64,000 nt of DNA from an uncultured Clostridia bacterium (GCA_934167175.1 CAKPKF010000006.1:1-64000); one strand, 5' to 3'; positions 8,989-19,525 are shown, counted from the stretch's first letter. Translations and numbers: made by a program. The notes: generated by a model from the sequence alone, not told the origin.

Positions 8989-8999
8989 GGTGATACTAA

Positions 9000-9842
9000 A
9001 TGGAATTAGTATATAATATATTAGAAACTTTTGTACCTTTTAAATTTATAGAATATGGATTTATGAAAAATGCAATAATAGCAATAATTTTAATTTCACC
9101 AATTTTTGCAGTGTTAGGTACAATGATAGTTAATAATAAAATGGCATTCTTTTCGGATGCATTAGGGCATTCGGCTTTGACTGGAATAGCTATAGGTATG
9201 GTATTAGGTATAACTAATGTAAATATATCCATGATAATATTTGCCGTATTGTTTTCGGTAATACTAAATTATATAAAAAATAAAACTACATATGGTGCAG
9301 ATACGATAATAAGTGTATTTTCATCGATTGCAATAGCTGTTGGATTAGCAATGTTATCTGGAACAAGTAATTTTAGTAAATATTCAAGTTACTTAGTAGG
9401 GGATATTTTAAGTATTAGTGTAGAAGAAATAAAATACCTATTAGTAGCATTTGTTGTTATATTTGCATTTTGGTATTTTGCTTTTAACAAATTAAATAGC
9501 ATTAGTATAAATCCAGTGCTTGCAAGAAGTAAAGGTATTAATGTAAAGTTAATAGATAATATATTTGTTATTTTTATATCAATAATAGTAATGATATCCA
9601 TAAGGTGGATAGGAATATTGTTAATAAATTCTTTATTAATCTTACCTGCAGCATCAAGCAGAAACATAGCTAAAAATATGAGGCAATATCATTTGTTTGC
9701 AATAATTTTTTCAATAGTAAGCGGGTTATCTGGGATAATAATTTCTTATTATTGCAACATACCAACAGGTCCGATGATAGTAATATTATCTGGAATAATA
9801 TATTTTGTGACGTTTATAGTAAATAAAAATAAGAAAAATTAA
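9000..9842 (+). CDS. znuB: Metal ABC transporter permease, ZnuB-like
   Basis: This 280-residue ABC-3 family permease has about eight membrane helices. Its typical motifs are MVNNKMAFFSDALGHSALTGIAIG near residues 40-60 and the coupling region MISIRWIGILLINSLLILPAA near residues 200-220. The ATG lies 11 bases after the znuC stop, with AGGTGA as ribosome binding site. It forms the channel for the metal delivered by ZnuA. An intrinsic terminator follows at once, closing the three-gene operon. Confidence 0.92.
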   Translation: MELVYNILETFVPFKFIEYGFMKNAIIAIILISPIFAVLGTMIVNNKMAFFSDALGHSALTGIAIGMVLGITNVNISMIIFAVLFSVILNYIKNKTTYGADTIISVFSSIAIAVGLAMLSGTSNFSKYSSYLVGDILSISVEEIKYLLVAFVVIFAFWYFAFNKLNSISINPVLARSKGINVKLIDNIFVIFISIIVMISIRWIGILLINSLLILPAASSRNIAKNMRQYHLFAIIFSIVSGLSGIIISYYCNIPTGPMIVILSGIIYFVTFIVNKNKKN

Positions 9843-9850
9843 TAAATTAA

Positions 9851-9886
9851 AAATATTGAAGTTCTTTAATACTTCAATATTTTTTT
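9851..9886 (+). terminator. Intrinsic terminator of the znuACB operon
   Basis: AATATTGAAGT and ACTTCAATATT form an 11-bp stem with an eight-base loop, followed by a run of T. Confidence 0.85.
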
Positions 9887-9910
9887 GGTAAAAAAAGTAC
9901 TTTTTTTATC

Positions 9911-9939
9911 TTGACATATTTACATAAGCATTGTATAAT
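9911..9939 (+). promoter_or_regulatory. Strong vegetative promoter of the S10 ribosomal operon
   Basis: A consensus TTGACA is followed by a 17-base spacer and a consensus TATAAT. The predicted transcription start is about 9946, giving a leader of about 240 bases before rpsJ. Confidence 0.88.
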
Positions 9940-9945
9940 AGATAA

Positions 9946-10172
9946 GCATGTAGATTTGCGATGAAGCAAGATGTGGCTACATAGTTTATATAGAATGAAC
10001 TGTGGAGGGAACTCTTGTGGAGTATGTCTTGGCTGAGACCGGGCGATGAGTTTTAAATTAAATGTACTTATCCCAAGAATTTCATGCAAAAACTTGGGTT
10101 TTAATATTAGGTGTTTAAGAAACGCCAGGGTACGTTTATAACTTGCCGGTATACACATATCAAATTTTTAAG
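9946..10172 (+). promoter_or_regulatory. Structured 5' leader of the S10 operon (possible attenuator)
   Basis: This stretch has no gene. It holds several helices: ATGTAG/CTACAT (9948/9977) enclosing TTGC/GCAA, ACTC/GAGT, CCCAAG/CTTGGG (10072-10098) followed by a TTTTAATATT tract like a weak terminator, and GGTGTTT/AAACGCC (10110-10126). Ribosomal operon leaders commonly bind one of their own products (L4 in enteric S10 operons). Which protein would act here is unknown. I cannot match it to a named RNA family from memory. Confidence 0.5.
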
Positions 10173-10186
10173 GAGGGAAATATACT

Positions 10187-10516
10187 ATGGCAACACAAAA
10201 TCAAATGGTAGGAAGTGAGAAAATAAGAATCAAACTTAAAGCTTATGATCACGTTATTTTAGAACAGTCTGCTGTAAAGATAGTAGAAACTGCTAAAAGA
10301 ACAGGAGCTAAAGTTTCAGGTCCTATTCCACTACCAACAAGGAAAGAAGTTGTAACAATTTTACGTTCTCCACACAAATATAAAGATTCAAGAGAACAAT
10401 TTGAAATGAGAACACACAAAAGAGTTATAGATATTCTTTATCCAACACAAAAAACAGTTGATAGCCTAATGAAATTAGATTTACCAGCTGGTGTTGATAT
10501 CGAAATGAAATTATAA
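10187..10516 (+). CDS. rpsJ: Small ribosomal subunit protein uS10
   Basis: The 109-residue S10 of the 30S head also serves as NusE in antitermination. The core is typical ([42 protein letters not shown]). The N-terminus is a few residues longer than usual. AGGAGGG precedes the ATG. First gene of the long ribosomal run. Confidence 0.98.
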   Translation: MATQNQMVGSEKIRIKLKAYDHVILEQSAVKIVETAKRTGAKVSGPIPLPTRKEVVTILRSPHKYKDSREQFEMRTHKRVIDILYPTQKTVDSLMKLDLPAGVDIEMKL

Positions 10517-10623
10517 TTTTAAAAATAGGTTAGAAGTATAAGTTCAAATACTTATTAAATTAACTTCAAAGCCATGCTGATAAAAATAAATAATCAGCCA
10601 ATAGTTTAAGGAGGAATAATAAA

Positions 10624-11256
10624 ATGAAAAAAGCAATTATAGGAAGAAAAGTTGGAATGACACAAATCTTTGATGAAAAAGGTATGGTTGTTCCAGTAAC
10701 TGTTATAGAAGCAGGTCCATGTGTTGTAGCACAAGTAAAAACTGTTGAAACAGATGGTTATAATGCTGTACAACTAGGATTTGGTGATGTAAAGGAAAAA
10801 CATATAAACAAGCCAGAAAAAGGTCATTTTGAGAAAGCTAAACTTACACCAAAAAAACATTTAAGAGAATTTAGATTAGATTCAATAGATGTTAAAGTTG
10901 GAGATGAAGTAAAAGCTGACATTTTCGAAGCTGGAGAAAAAATAGATGTTCAAGGAACATCAAAAGGAAAAGGATTCCAAGGTGTTATTAAACGTCATGG
11001 ACAACATAGAGGACCAATGGGACATGGTTCTATGTATCATAGAAGACCAGGTTCAATGGGATCTACATCAACTCCAGGTAGAGTATTTAAAGGTAAAAAA
11101 CTTCCAGGACACATGGGAGTTCAAACTGTTACAATACAAAACTTAGATGTTGTAAGAGTAGATTTAGATAAAAATGTAATATTAGTAAAAGGTAGTGTAC
11201 CTGGAAATAAAGGTAGCATACTAAAAATAAAATCAGCTGTAAAGGCTACAAAATAG
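10624..11256 (+). CDS. rplC: Large ribosomal subunit protein uL3
   Basis: The 210-residue L3 binds 23S rRNA near its 3' end and the peptidyl transferase region. It starts with the conserved [13 protein letters not shown]. The extended loop carries [12 protein letters not shown] and [23 protein letters not shown], including the site methylated in other bacteria. AAGGAGG lies just upstream. Confidence 0.98.
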   Translation: MKKAIIGRKVGMTQIFDEKGMVVPVTVIEAGPCVVAQVKTVETDGYNAVQLGFGDVKEKHINKPEKGHFEKAKLTPKKHLREFRLDSIDVKVGDEVKADIFEAGEKIDVQGTSKGKGFQGVIKRHGQHRGPMGHGSMYHRRPGSMGSTSTPGRVFKGKKLPGHMGVQTVTIQNLDVVRVDLDKNVILVKGSVPGNKGSILKIKSAVKATK

Positions 11257-11274
11257 GGGAAGGAGGAAATAGAA

Positions 11275-11898
11275 ATGCCTAAAATAGATGTATATAATGT
11301 AGAAGGTAAAAAGGTTAGCGATATAGAATTAAAAGAAGAAATATTTGGTATAGAACCAAATGAAGCTATAGTTCATAGCGTATTAGTAAACTTTTTAGCT
11401 AATCAAAGACAAGGAACACAAAGCACAAAAACAAGATCAGAAGTATCTGGTGGTGGAAGAAAACCTTGGAAACAAAAAGGAACAGGTAGAGCAAGACAAG
11501 GAAGTATCCGTGCTCCACACTGGGTAAAAGGTGGTGTAGCATTAGGTCCAAAACCACGTTCATACAAATATAGAGTAAATAAAAAAGAAAGAAGACTTGC
11601 TATAAAATCATTACTTAGCTCAAAAGTTCTTGAAAACGAATTAGTAGTAGTAGATGATTTTAAAATGAAAGAAATAAAAACAAAGAACATGGTAAATGCA
11701 TTAAATAATCTAAAAGTAGAAGGGAAAACATTAGTGTTATTACCAGAAAAAAATGAAAATGTTCAAAAATCAGCAAGAAACATTGAAGGTGTAAAAACTA
11801 CATTAGTTAACACAATAAATGTATATGATTTACTAAAATACAAAAACTTAGTAATTACTGTAGATACAGTTAAAAAATTAGAGGAGGTGTACGCTTAA
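11275..11898 (+). CDS. rplD: Large ribosomal subunit protein uL4
   Basis: The 207-residue L4 lines the exit tunnel. It shows the basic loop TKTRSEVSGGGRKPWKQKGTG followed by ARQGSIRAPHWVKGG. In some bacteria L4 represses its own operon by binding the leader, so it is a candidate regulator of the structured leader upstream of rpsJ. It sits 18 bases after rplC with GGAAGGAGG ahead. Confidence 0.98.
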   Translation: MPKIDVYNVEGKKVSDIELKEEIFGIEPNEAIVHSVLVNFLANQRQGTQSTKTRSEVSGGGRKPWKQKGTGRARQGSIRAPHWVKGGVALGPKPRSYKYRVNKKERRLAIKSLLSSKVLENELVVVDDFKMKEIKTKNMVNALNNLKVEGKTLVLLPEKNENVQKSARNIEGVKTTLVNTINVYDLLKYKNLVITVDTVKKLEEVYA

Positions 11899-11899
11899 T

Positions 11900-12247
11900 A
11901 TGTTACCAGAAGAAGTTATAGTAAGACCAATAGTTACAGAAAGAAGCAATGACGGACTACAAGAAGGAAAGTATACCTTTGAAGTTAATAAAAAAGCAAC
12001 AAAACCACAAATAGCAAAAGCAGTAGAAAAACTATTTGAAGTTAAAGTGTTAAAAGTAAACACTATGATGGTTAAAGGAAAGAAAAAAAGAGTGGGAGTT
12101 CATGTAGGTAGAACATCTGACTGGAAAAAAGCTATTGTTACAATAGATACAAATCCAGGAGAACAAACATATTTAACTAAAGGTGGAAAAACAGCAAAGG
12201 TTAATAAAAAATATAAAGATTCTATAGATGAATTTATGGGAGCTTAA
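11900..12247 (+). CDS. rplW: Large ribosomal subunit protein uL23
   Basis: The 115-residue L23 sits at the tunnel exit, where SRP and trigger factor dock. The typical start VIVRPIVTERS is followed by YTFEVNKKATKPQIAKAVE. The ATG lies one base beyond the rplD stop, with the AGGAGG site inside the end of rplD, so the two are translationally linked. Confidence 0.98.
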   Translation: MLPEEVIVRPIVTERSNDGLQEGKYTFEVNKKATKPQIAKAVEKLFEVKVLKVNTMMVKGKKKRVGVHVGRTSDWKKAIVTIDTNPGEQTYLTKGGKTAKVNKKYKDSIDEFMGA

Positions 12248-12314
12248 TTAAAAAATAATTAATTTATCTAGATAAAACTAGGAAAATAAATAAAGAAAAG
12301 GAGAGAAAACAAAA

Positions 12315-13142
12315 ATGGCAATGAAACATTTTAGACCATATACACCATCAAGAAGGAACATGACTGTTTCAGATTTTGATGAAATTACTAAAAAGACACC
12401 AGAAAAATCTCTATTAGCAAAGAAAAAGAAAAATGCAGGTAGAAACTCATATGGTAGAATAACTGTAAGACATCAAGGTGGTGGAAATAGACAAAAATAT
12501 AGAATAATAGATTTTAAACGTAAAAAAGACGATATGGAAGCAACTGTAATAGGAATTGAATATGATCCAAATCGTTCTAGTAATATAGCATTAATCCAAT
12601 ATGAAGATGGAGAAAAAGCATATATATTAGCTCCAGTTGGATTAAAAGATGGAGATAAGGTTATGTCAGGAGCAAATGCAGACATAAAACCAGGAAATTG
12701 TCTTCCAATAGAAAACATTCCAGTAGGTACATTAATCCATAATATAGAATTAAATCCAGGACAAGGTGGAAAACTAGTAAGAAGTGCAGGACAAAGTGCA
12801 CAACTTATGGCAAATGAAGGAAAATACTCACATGTAAGATTACCTTCAGGAGAAATGAGATTAATTCTATCAAGATGTAGAGCTACTATCGGTACAGTTG
12901 GTAACACAGATCATGAAAACATGAAAATAGGTAAAGCAGGAAGAAAAAGACACATGGGTATAAGACCAACAGTTAGAGGTTCTGTTATGAACCCAGTAGA
13001 CCATCCACATGGTGGTGGTGAAGGTAGAGCTCCAATCGGTCATGCAGGACCACTTACTCCTTGGGGTAAACCAGCACTTGGATACAAAACAAGAAATAAA
13101 AAGAAATTATCTAATAAATTTATTGTTAAAAGAAGAAAATAA
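12315..13142 (+). CDS. rplB: Large ribosomal subunit protein uL2
   Basis: The 275-residue L2 is needed for subunit joining and the peptidyl transferase centre. Conserved blocks include [14 protein letters not shown], the central [17 protein letters not shown], and [17 protein letters not shown] with the essential His. Confidence 0.98.
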   Translation: MAMKHFRPYTPSRRNMTVSDFDEITKKTPEKSLLAKKKKNAGRNSYGRITVRHQGGGNRQKYRIIDFKRKKDDMEATVIGIEYDPNRSSNIALIQYEDGEKAYILAPVGLKDGDKVMSGANADIKPGNCLPIENIPVGTLIHNIELNPGQGGKLVRSAGQSAQLMANEGKYSHVRLPSGEMRLILSRCRATIGTVGNTDHENMKIGKAGRKRHMGIRPTVRGSVMNPVDHPHGGGEGRAPIGHAGPLTPWGKPALGYKTRNKKKLSNKFIVKRRK

Positions 13143-13219
13143 TTTTATAAATAGAGTAATTATTATATTTAAAAGATTGATTAAATTAGATACAATTCCT
13201 GAAAGGAGGAAAATAAAGC

Positions 13220-13501
13220 ATGTCAAGATCAAGCAAAAAGAAACCTTTTGTAGCTGAAAAATTATTAAAAAGAATAGAAGCTATGAATGAAGAAGGAAAA
13301 AAAGAAGTTTTAAAAACATGGTCTAGAGCTTCTACAATATATCCACAAATGGTTGGTCATACAATAGCTGTACATGATGGAAGAAAACATGTTCCTGTAT
13401 ATGTAACAGAAGAAATGATAGGTCATAAATTAGGTGAATTTGCTCCTACAAGAACATTTAAAGGTCATGCAGGAGATAAAACTTCAAAAGTAAAAAAATA
13501 A
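13220..13501 (+). CDS. rpsS: Small ribosomal subunit protein uS19
   Basis: The 93-residue S19 of the 30S head starts [15 protein letters not shown]. It carries the conserved [20 protein letters not shown] and [24 protein letters not shown] lies upstream. Confidence 0.98.
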   Translation: MSRSSKKKPFVAEKLLKRIEAMNEEGKKEVLKTWSRASTIYPQMVGHTIAVHDGRKHVPVYVTEEMIGHKLGEFAPTRTFKGHAGDKTSKVKK

Positions 13502-13571
13502 AATAAAAAGAAAACTTAAGTTATAGATATAAGATAAGTGTTTTCACACTGGAGTTAAGGAGGGAATATAG

Positions 13572-13928
13572 GTGGAAGAAATGCAAGATATAATGGAAGC
13601 TAGAGCAACATTAAACCATGCAAGAATTTCAAGCAGAAAGATAAAAATAGTTGCAGACTTAATAAGAGGTAAAGATGTTCAAGAAGCTTTAGCAATAGTA
13701 AAATTTACACCAAAAGCTGCATCAGAAGTAATAGAGAAGTTACTAAAATCAGCTATGGCAAATGCTGAGAATAATCATGGAATGAATGTTCAAAATTTAT
13801 ATGTTGCTGAAATTTATGCAAATCAAGGTCCAACATTAAAAAGAATTAGACCAGCAGCTAAAGGTTCAGCAGTTAGAATTAGAAAAAGAACAAGTCATAT
13901 AACAATAGTTTTAAGAGAGAAAGAATAG
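13572..13928 (+). CDS. rplV: Large ribosomal subunit protein uL22
   Basis: This 118-residue L22 starts at GTG, placed by AAGGAGGG eight bases before. Typical segments are [15 protein letters not shown] and [19 protein letters not shown], the latter being the hairpin tip in the exit tunnel. The N-terminus is a few residues longer than the E. coli form. Confidence 0.97.
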   Translation: MEEMQDIMEARATLNHARISSRKIKIVADLIRGKDVQEALAIVKFTPKAASEVIEKLLKSAMANAENNHGMNVQNLYVAEIYANQGPTLKRIRPAAKGSAVRIRKRTSHITIVLREKE

Positions 13929-13947
13929 AAAGGAGGACATTAAAAAA

Positions 13948-14610
13948 ATGGGTCAAAAAGTACATCCAAATGGTATAAGAGTAGGAATTATTAAAGATTG
14001 GAATTCTAAATGGTATGCAGATTCTAAAAACTTTAGTGATTACTTAGTAGAAGATTACAACATTCGTAAACTACTTAAGAAAAAATTATTCGCTAGCGGT
14101 ATTTCAAAAATAGAGATAGAAAGAACTGCTAAATTTGTAAAGGTAAATGTATATACTGCAAAACCAGGTCTAGTAATAGGAAAAGCTGGAGCAGTAGCAG
14201 AAGAAATCAAAAAAGAATTAAAAGAAATGATTGGAAAAGAAGTTAATTTAAATATAGTTGAGGTGAAAGGTGTAGACACTGACGCTCAATTAGTTGCAGA
14301 GAATATTGCTGCTCAATTAGAAAGAAGAATATCTTTTAGAAGAGCAATGAAACAAGCTATGCAAAAAACTATGAAAGCTGGAGCATTAGGAATAAAAACT
14401 GCAGTATCTGGAAGATTAGGTGGTGCAGATATGGCTAGAACAGAATTCTACAAAGAAGGAACAATTCCACTTCAAACTTTAAGAGCAGATATAGACTATG
14501 GTTTCTATGAAGCAGATACAACTTATGGAAAAATAGGTGTAAAAGTTTGGATATATAAAGGTGAAGTTCTTCCAGCTAAGAAAGAGAAAGTGGAAGGAGG
14601 AGAACAATAA
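13948..14610 (+). CDS. rpsC: Small ribosomal subunit protein uS3
   Basis: The 220-residue S3 lies at the mRNA entry. An N-terminal [14 protein letters not shown] is followed by a KH domain with [10 protein letters not shown] and a C-terminal domain with [12 protein letters not shown]. Its stop overlaps the rplP start by one base, so translation is coupled. Confidence 0.98.
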   Translation: MGQKVHPNGIRVGIIKDWNSKWYADSKNFSDYLVEDYNIRKLLKKKLFASGISKIEIERTAKFVKVNVYTAKPGLVIGKAGAVAEEIKKELKEMIGKEVNLNIVEVKGVDTDAQLVAENIAAQLERRISFRRAMKQAMQKTMKAGALGIKTAVSGRLGGADMARTEFYKEGTIPLQTLRADIDYGFYEADTTYGKIGVKVWIYKGEVLPAKKEKVEGGEQ

Positions 14611-15053
14611 TGCCATTAATGCCAAAAAGAACAAAATATAGAAAAATGCAAAAAGGTAGAAATAGAGGTAAAGCTACAAGAGGAAACAAAGTTACTGATG
14701 GAGAATACGGAATACAAGCATTAGAAGCTGGGCTTATTACTTCAAATCAAATTGAAGCAGCTCGTATTGCTATGAACCGTTATATAAAAAGAGGTGGTAA
14801 AGTTTGGATAAAAATATTCCCAGACAAACCAATAACAAAGAAACCTGCTGAAACTCGTATGGGTAAAGGTAAAGGAGCTCCAGAATATTGGGTAGCAGTT
14901 GTTAAACCAGGAAGAGTAATGTTTGAACTTGCAGGAGTACCAGAAGATATTGCAAGAGAAGCTATTAGATTGGCTAGAAACAAATTATCAGTAAAAACTA
15001 AATTTGTAAAAAAAGAAACTGTAAATGAGGTGGGTGATAGCAATGAAGATTAA
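14610..15053 (+). CDS. rplP: Large ribosomal subunit protein uL16
   Basis: The 147-residue L16 contacts the A-site tRNA. It begins [20 protein letters not shown] and has the family [12 protein letters not shown] and [19 protein letters not shown] blocks. The start overlaps the rpsC stop (TAATG). Its own end overlaps the rpmC start by 11 bases. Confidence 0.98.
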   Translation: MPLMPKRTKYRKMQKGRNRGKATRGNKVTDGEYGIQALEAGLITSNQIEAARIAMNRYIKRGGKVWIKIFPDKPITKKPAETRMGKGKGAPEYWVAVVKPGRVMFELAGVPEDIAREAIRLARNKLSVKTKFVKKETVNEVGDSNED

Positions 15054-15243
15054 TAAAATAAGAGAAATGTCTTCACCAGAATTAGAAAAAGAATTAGCAG
15101 AATTAAAAACAGAATTATTTAAATTAAGATTTAGTTTAGCTACTAATGGATTAGACAATCCAATGAGAATAAAAGAAGTAAAAAAAGATATTGCTAGAAT
15201 AAATACTATATTAGCACAAAGAAAATTAGTAGAATCTAAATAA
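15043..15243 (+). CDS. rpmC: Large ribosomal subunit protein uL29
   Basis: This 66-residue, two-helix L29 sits at the tunnel exit. It contains the family motif [21 protein letters not shown]. The ATG at 15043 is chosen because GAGGTGGGTGA, inside the end of rplP, is correctly spaced. An upstream in-frame ATG at 15025 would add a non-conserved tail. Confidence 0.96.
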   Translation: MKINKIREMSSPELEKELAELKTELFKLRFSLATNGLDNPMRIKEVKKDIARINTILAQRKLVESK

Positions 15244-15288
15244 TTAATATAGAAAGTAATTAAAATTATCAGAAAGGAGAAAATTTTC

Positions 15289-15561
15289 ATGGAAGAAAAG
15301 AATACTCGTAATTTACGTAAAACTATGATTGGAAAAGTTACATCTGATAAAATGGATAAAACTGTAGTAGTATCAGTTGAAACTAGTGTAAGACATGAAA
15401 TTTATGGAAAAACAGTTAAAAGAACATACAAATTAAAAGCTCATGATGAAGAAAATAAATGTCAAATCGGAGATATAGTAAAAGTTATGGAAACAAGACC
15501 ACTTTCTAAAGATAAAAGATGGAGAGTAGTTGAAATTGTTGAAAAAGCTAATATAAAATAA
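15289..15561 (+). CDS. rpsQ: Small ribosomal subunit protein uS17
   Basis: The 90-residue S17 is an OB-fold protein that binds 16S rRNA early in assembly. Signature blocks are [34 protein letters not shown] and [26 protein letters not shown] precedes the ATG. Confidence 0.98.
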   Translation: MEEKNTRNLRKTMIGKVTSDKMDKTVVVSVETSVRHEIYGKTVKRTYKLKAHDEENKCQIGDIVKVMETRPLSKDKRWRVVEIVEKANIK

Positions 15562-15619
15562 GAAATTATAAAAAATCGGGATAATTAATCAATTATCTAA
15601 AAAAGGAGGAAACTGAAGC

Positions 15620-15988
15620 ATGATACAACAAGAATCTGTATTAAAAGTAGCTGATAATACTGGAGCAAAAGAAATTTTGTGTATCAGATGTTTAGGAGGT
15701 TCTTTTAGAAAAACAGCAAACATAGGAGATGTTATCGTTGCTACTGTAAAAAGTGCAGCACCAGGTGGAGTTGTAAAAAAAGGTGAAGTAGTAAAAGCTG
15801 TTATAGTAAGAACTAAATCAGGAGTTAGAAGACCAGACGGTTCATATCTAAAATTTGATGAAAATGCTGCTGTTATAATTCGTGAAGATAATAATCCAAA
15901 AGGAACACGTATATTTGGACCAGTTGCAAGAGAATTAAGAGATAAGAACTACATGAAAATAATATCACTAGCTCCAGAAGTATTATAG
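15620..15988 (+). CDS. rplN: Large ribosomal subunit protein uL14
   Basis: The 122-residue L14 sits at the subunit interface. It starts [19 protein letters not shown] and carries [18 protein letters not shown] and [20 protein letters not shown]. First gene of the spc-type segment. Confidence 0.98.
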   Translation: MIQQESVLKVADNTGAKEILCIRCLGGSFRKTANIGDVIVATVKSAAPGGVVKKGEVVKAVIVRTKSGVRRPDGSYLKFDENAAVIIREDNNPKGTRIFGPVARELRDKNYMKIISLAPEVL

Positions 15989-16035
15989 AATATATCGATA
16001 TAGTAAATAAAGAGTAAAGAGGTGAAACTTAAATT

Positions 16036-16344
16036 ATGAGAATCAAAAAAGGTGATACTGTTATGGTTTTATCAGGAAATGATAAAGGTAAAACAGGAGA
16101 AGTTTTAGAAGTTATACCAAAAACAGAAAAAGTTATTGTTAAAGGTGTAAATATAAGAAAAAAACATGTTAAACCTAGAAGACAAGGAGAAGAAGGTGGA
16201 ATAATTTCATCAGAATTCCCAATACCTAGTAGTAAAGTAAATGTGGTTTGCAGTAAATGTGGTAAACCAGCAAGAATAGGTTACGAAATCAAAAAAGATT
16301 CAAAAGTTCGTGTATGTAAAAAATGTGGAACTGAAATAAAATAA
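16036..16344 (+). CDS. rplX: Large ribosomal subunit protein uL24
   Basis: This 102-residue L24 has the KOW motif KKGDTVMVLSGNDKGKTGEV at the N-terminus. It ends in a zinc-ribbon-like CSKCGKPARIGY...CKKC tail, as in many Bacillota. It initiates 50S assembly. Confidence 0.98.
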   Translation: MRIKKGDTVMVLSGNDKGKTGEVLEVIPKTEKVIVKGVNIRKKHVKPRRQGEEGGIISSEFPIPSSKVNVVCSKCGKPARIGYEIKKDSKVRVCKKCGTEIK

Positions 16345-16383
16345 TTGAAAATATAGAACCAGAAAGGAGGTCTATTTAGACTA

Positions 16384-16923
16384 ATGGAAAAATTAAGAGA
16401 ACAATATGAAAACGAAGTAATACCAGCATTAATGAAAAAATTTAATTATAAATCTGTTATGCAAGTTCCTAAACTAGAAAAAATAGTTATTAATATAGGC
16501 TTAGGAGATGTAAAAGATAATCCAAAATCATTAGAAAATGCAATGAATGATTTATCAATTATAACAGGTCAAAAACCTATAGTAACAAAGGCTAAAAAAT
16601 CTATTGCAGCTTTTAAATTAAGAGAGGGTGTAAATGTAGGATGCAAAGTTACATTAAGAAAAGGAAAAATGTATGATTTTGCATATAAGCTATTTAATGT
16701 TGCACTTCCAAGAGTAAGAGATTTTAGAGGAACATCAGCTAATTCTTTTGATGGAAGAGGAAATTATTCTATGGGAATAAGAGAACAATTAATATTCCCA
16801 GAAATCGAATATGATAAAGTTGATAAATTAAGAGGTATGGATATTATATTTGTAACAACAGCTAAGACAGACGAAGAAGCTAGAGAATTATTAAAACTTC
16901 TAGGAATGCCTTTTAAGAACTAA
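16384..16923 (+). CDS. rplE: Large ribosomal subunit protein uL5
   Basis: The 179-residue L5 binds 5S rRNA and touches the P-site tRNA. Conserved blocks include [26 protein letters not shown] and the C-terminal [19 protein letters not shown]. The ATG follows an AAAGGAGG site with 13-base spacing. Confidence 0.98.
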   Translation: MEKLREQYENEVIPALMKKFNYKSVMQVPKLEKIVINIGLGDVKDNPKSLENAMNDLSIITGQKPIVTKAKKSIAAFKLREGVNVGCKVTLRKGKMYDFAYKLFNVALPRVRDFRGTSANSFDGRGNYSMGIREQLIFPEIEYDKVDKLRGMDIIFVTTAKTDEEARELLKLLGMPFKN

Positions 16924-16945
16924 GATAGAGGAGGAAATAGAAAAT

Positions 16946-17131
16946 ATGGCTAAAAAAGCAATGATTCTAAAACAGCAAAAAGAACAAAAATACAAAACAA
17001 GAGAATATAACAGATGTAAAATCTGTGGAAGACCACATGCTTATATAAGAAAATTTGGAATTTGCCGTGTTTGCTTTAGAGAATTAGCACATAAAGGTGA
17101 AATTCCTGGTGTTAAAAAAGCAAGTTGGTAA
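16946..17131 (+). CDS. rpsN: Small ribosomal subunit protein uS14, zinc type
   Basis: This 61-residue short S14 has the zinc-finger form. [20 protein letters not shown] supplies four Cys ligands, as in the rpsN1/type Z genes of Gram-positives. Confidence 0.98.
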   Translation: MAKKAMILKQQKEQKYKTREYNRCKICGRPHAYIRKFGICRVCFRELAHKGEIPGVKKASW

Positions 17132-17157
17132 ATGTTATATTAAAGGAGGGAAAATAC

Positions 17158-17556
17158 GTGAATATTACAGATCCAATAGCAGATATGTTAACAAGAATAA
17201 GAAATGCAGGTACTTCAAAACATAAAACTGTAGATATACCAGCTTCTAAAATGAAAGTAGCTATAGCTAAAATATTATTTGAAGAAGGATATATAAAATC
17301 TTTTGAAGAAATTAAAGATGAAACTCAAGGGATAATAAGAGTTACTTTAAAATATGATGAAAAAGGTAATAAAGTAATTGATGGATTAAAAAGAATAAGT
17401 AAACCAGGATTAAGAGTATATGCATCAAAAGATGAACTTCCAAAAGTATTAAATGGTCTTGGAATAGCTTTAATATCAACTTCAAAAGGAATAATGACAG
17501 ACAAAAAAGCAAGAGAAGCCGGAATTGGTGGAGAAGTATTAGCTTACATATGGTAA
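17158..17556 (+). CDS. rpsH: Small ribosomal subunit protein uS8
   Basis: The 132-residue S8 binds the 16S central domain and represses spc operons in enterics. The GTG at 17158 ([17 protein letters not shown]) is the start, because AAAGGAGGG lies seven bases before it. An earlier in-frame ATG would overlap rpsN and add non-family sequence. It ends [16 protein letters not shown]. Confidence 0.97.
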   Translation: MNITDPIADMLTRIRNAGTSKHKTVDIPASKMKVAIAKILFEEGYIKSFEEIKDETQGIIRVTLKYDEKGNKVIDGLKRISKPGLRVYASKDELPKVLNGLGIALISTSKGIMTDKKAREAGIGGEVLAYIW

Positions 17557-17594
17557 GAAAAAAATAAAAAATAGCGGAAAAGGAGGAAACTTAG

Positions 17595-18134
17595 ATGTCA
17601 AGAATAGGTAACAGCCCTATTACAGTACCAGAAGGTGTTGAAGTAAAAATAGATGGACAAAAAATAAGTGTAAAAGGACCAAAAGGTACTTTAGAAAGAG
17701 AAATCCATAAAAATATAAGTGTTTCTTTAGAAAATAATACTATTTTTGTAAAAAGACCAGATGATGAACCTAAAAATAGAAGTTTACATGGTTTAACAAG
17801 AACTCTTATAAATAATATGATAGAAGGTGTTTCAAAAGAATTCACAAGAGAGTTACAAGTAAATGGTGTTGGTTATAGAGCACAAAAACAAGGTAAAAAA
17901 TTAGTTTTAACTTTAGGATATTCTCATCCAGTAGAAATGGAAGAACCAGAAGGAATTACTTTTGAAGTACCAAATCCAAACCAAATAATTGTAAGAGGAA
18001 TTGACAAAGAATTAGTAGGTCAAACAGCAGCAGTTATAAGAACAAAGAGACCACCAGAAGTATATAGAGGTAAAGGAATTAAATATGCTGAAGAAGTAAT
18101 TAGACGCAAAGAAGGTAAAGCAGGTAAAAAATAG
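17595..18134 (+). CDS. rplF: Large ribosomal subunit protein uL6
   Basis: The 179-residue L6 has two similar domains. It starts [15 protein letters not shown], and the C-terminal block is [16 protein letters not shown]. It lies near the factor-binding site. One CGC arginine codon is used here (18105-18107). Confidence 0.98.
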   Translation: MSRIGNSPITVPEGVEVKIDGQKISVKGPKGTLEREIHKNISVSLENNTIFVKRPDDEPKNRSLHGLTRTLINNMIEGVSKEFTRELQVNGVGYRAQKQGKKLVLTLGYSHPVEMEEPEGITFEVPNPNQIIVRGIDKELVGQTAAVIRTKRPPEVYRGKGIKYAEEVIRRKEGKAGKK

Positions 18135-18160
18135 AATTGACGAAAGGAGAAAATTGAGAT

Positions 18161-18520
18161 ATGATAACAAAAACAGATAGAAAATTTGAAAGAACAAGAA
18201 GACATATTCGTGTACGTAGAAAAATATCTGGAACAGCAGAACGTCCAAGACTTTGTATCTATAGAAGTAATACAAATTTATATGTTCAAATTATAGATGA
18301 CGTAGCAGCTAAAACATTAGTTAGTGCTTCAACATTAGATAAAGAAGTAAAAACAAAACATGCAAATAAAGCAGCTGCAAAAGAAATTGGACAATTAATT
18401 GCTAAAAGAGCTCTTGAAAAAAATATAGAAACAGTTGTATTTGATAGAGGTGGATATATTTATCACGGAGTAGTAAAAGAATTAGCAGATTCAGCAAGAG
18501 AAGCTGGACTTAAATTTTAG
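18161..18520 (+). CDS. rplR: Large ribosomal subunit protein uL18
   Basis: The 119-residue L18 binds 5S rRNA. It has the basic N-terminus [19 protein letters not shown] and the family end [29 protein letters not shown] precedes the ATG. Confidence 0.98.
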   Translation: MITKTDRKFERTRRHIRVRRKISGTAERPRLCIYRSNTNLYVQIIDDVAAKTLVSASTLDKEVKTKHANKAAAKEIGQLIAKRALEKNIETVVFDRGGYIYHGVVKELADSAREAGLKF

Positions 18521-18552
18521 AATATATTAAAAAGGAGGGAAAACCAAATCAC

Positions 18553-19041
18553 ATGGAAGAAAATACAGTTGAATTAAAAGAGAAAGTTGTAGCTATTAAT
18601 AGAGTTGCTAAAGTTGTTAAAGGTGGTAGAACTTTTAGATTTAGTGCTGTAGTAGTAGTTGGTGATGGTAATGGAAGAGTTGGTGTTGGAAATGGTAAAG
18701 CAGCCGAAGTTCCAGATGCTATAAAAAAAGCAATTGATGAAGCAAAGAAAAACTTAATTAATGTACCTATCGTAGGAACAACAATTCCTCATGAATATTT
18801 TGGTAGATTTGGAAGTGCACAAGTTATGTTAAAACCAGCTGCAGAAGGTACTGGAGTTATAGCTGGTGGTAGTGTTAGACCTGTTCTAGAATTAGCAGGA
18901 TATAAAGATATAAGAACAAAAGTTATTGGAACTAACAATCCAAGAAACGTTGTTTATGCTACTCTAGAAGGATTAAAAAGCATGAGCACAGTTGAACAAA
19001 TTGCTAAAAAAAGAGGAAAAAAAGTTAGCGAAATATTATAG
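18553..19041 (+). CDS. rpsE: Small ribosomal subunit protein uS5
   Basis: The 162-residue S5 has the double-stranded RNA-binding half ([20 protein letters not shown]) and the C-terminal half ([19 protein letters not shown]). It contributes to mRNA unwinding and fidelity. rplO follows after only 49 bases, so rpmD (L30), normally found here, is absent. Confidence 0.98.
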   Translation: MEENTVELKEKVVAINRVAKVVKGGRTFRFSAVVVVGDGNGRVGVGNGKAAEVPDAIKKAIDEAKKNLINVPIVGTTIPHEYFGRFGSAQVMLKPAAEGTGVIAGGSVRPVLELAGYKDIRTKVIGTNNPRNVVYATLEGLKSMSTVEQIAKKRGKKVSEIL

Positions 19042-19090
19042 TTTAATATAAAAGCAATACAGATTTATTTAAGGAGGTGCAATAAAGAAA

Positions 19091-19525
19091 ATGAAATTAG
19101 GTGAATTAAAACCAGCAGTAAAAAAAGAAAAAAGAAAAGTTGTAGGACGTGGAGTTGGTTCAGGTCGTGGAAAAACTTCTACAAGAGGTCATAAAGGACA
19201 AAAAGCAAGATCTGGTGGAGGAGTTAGAATTGGTTTTGAAGGTGGTCAAACACCATTATATAGAAGATTACCTAAAAGAGGGTTTACAAACATACATGCT
19301 AAAAATTATACAGAAGTAACTCTAACAATGCTAAATAAATCAAAAGCTACAGAAGTAAGTGCAGAAACATTATTAGCAGAAGGTATAATTGGAAAAGTAA
19401 ATGATGGAATAGTAGTACTTGCTACTGGAAAACTAGAGAAAAAATTAACTGTTAAAGCTAAAAGATTTACAAAAACAGCAGCAGAGAAAATTGAAGCTCT
19501 AGGTGGAAAGATAGAGGTGATTTAA
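19091..19525 (+). CDS. rplO: Large ribosomal subunit protein uL15
   Basis: The 144-residue L15 has the Gly/Arg-rich N-terminus ([20 protein letters not shown], then [19 protein letters not shown]). Its stop touches the secY start, so the two are coupled. Confidence 0.98.
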   Translation: MKLGELKPAVKKEKRKVVGRGVGSGRGKTSTRGHKGQKARSGGGVRIGFEGGQTPLYRRLPKRGFTNIHAKNYTEVTLTMLNKSKATEVSAETLLAEGIIGKVNDGIVVLATGKLEKKLTVKAKRFTKTAAEKIEALGGKIEVI

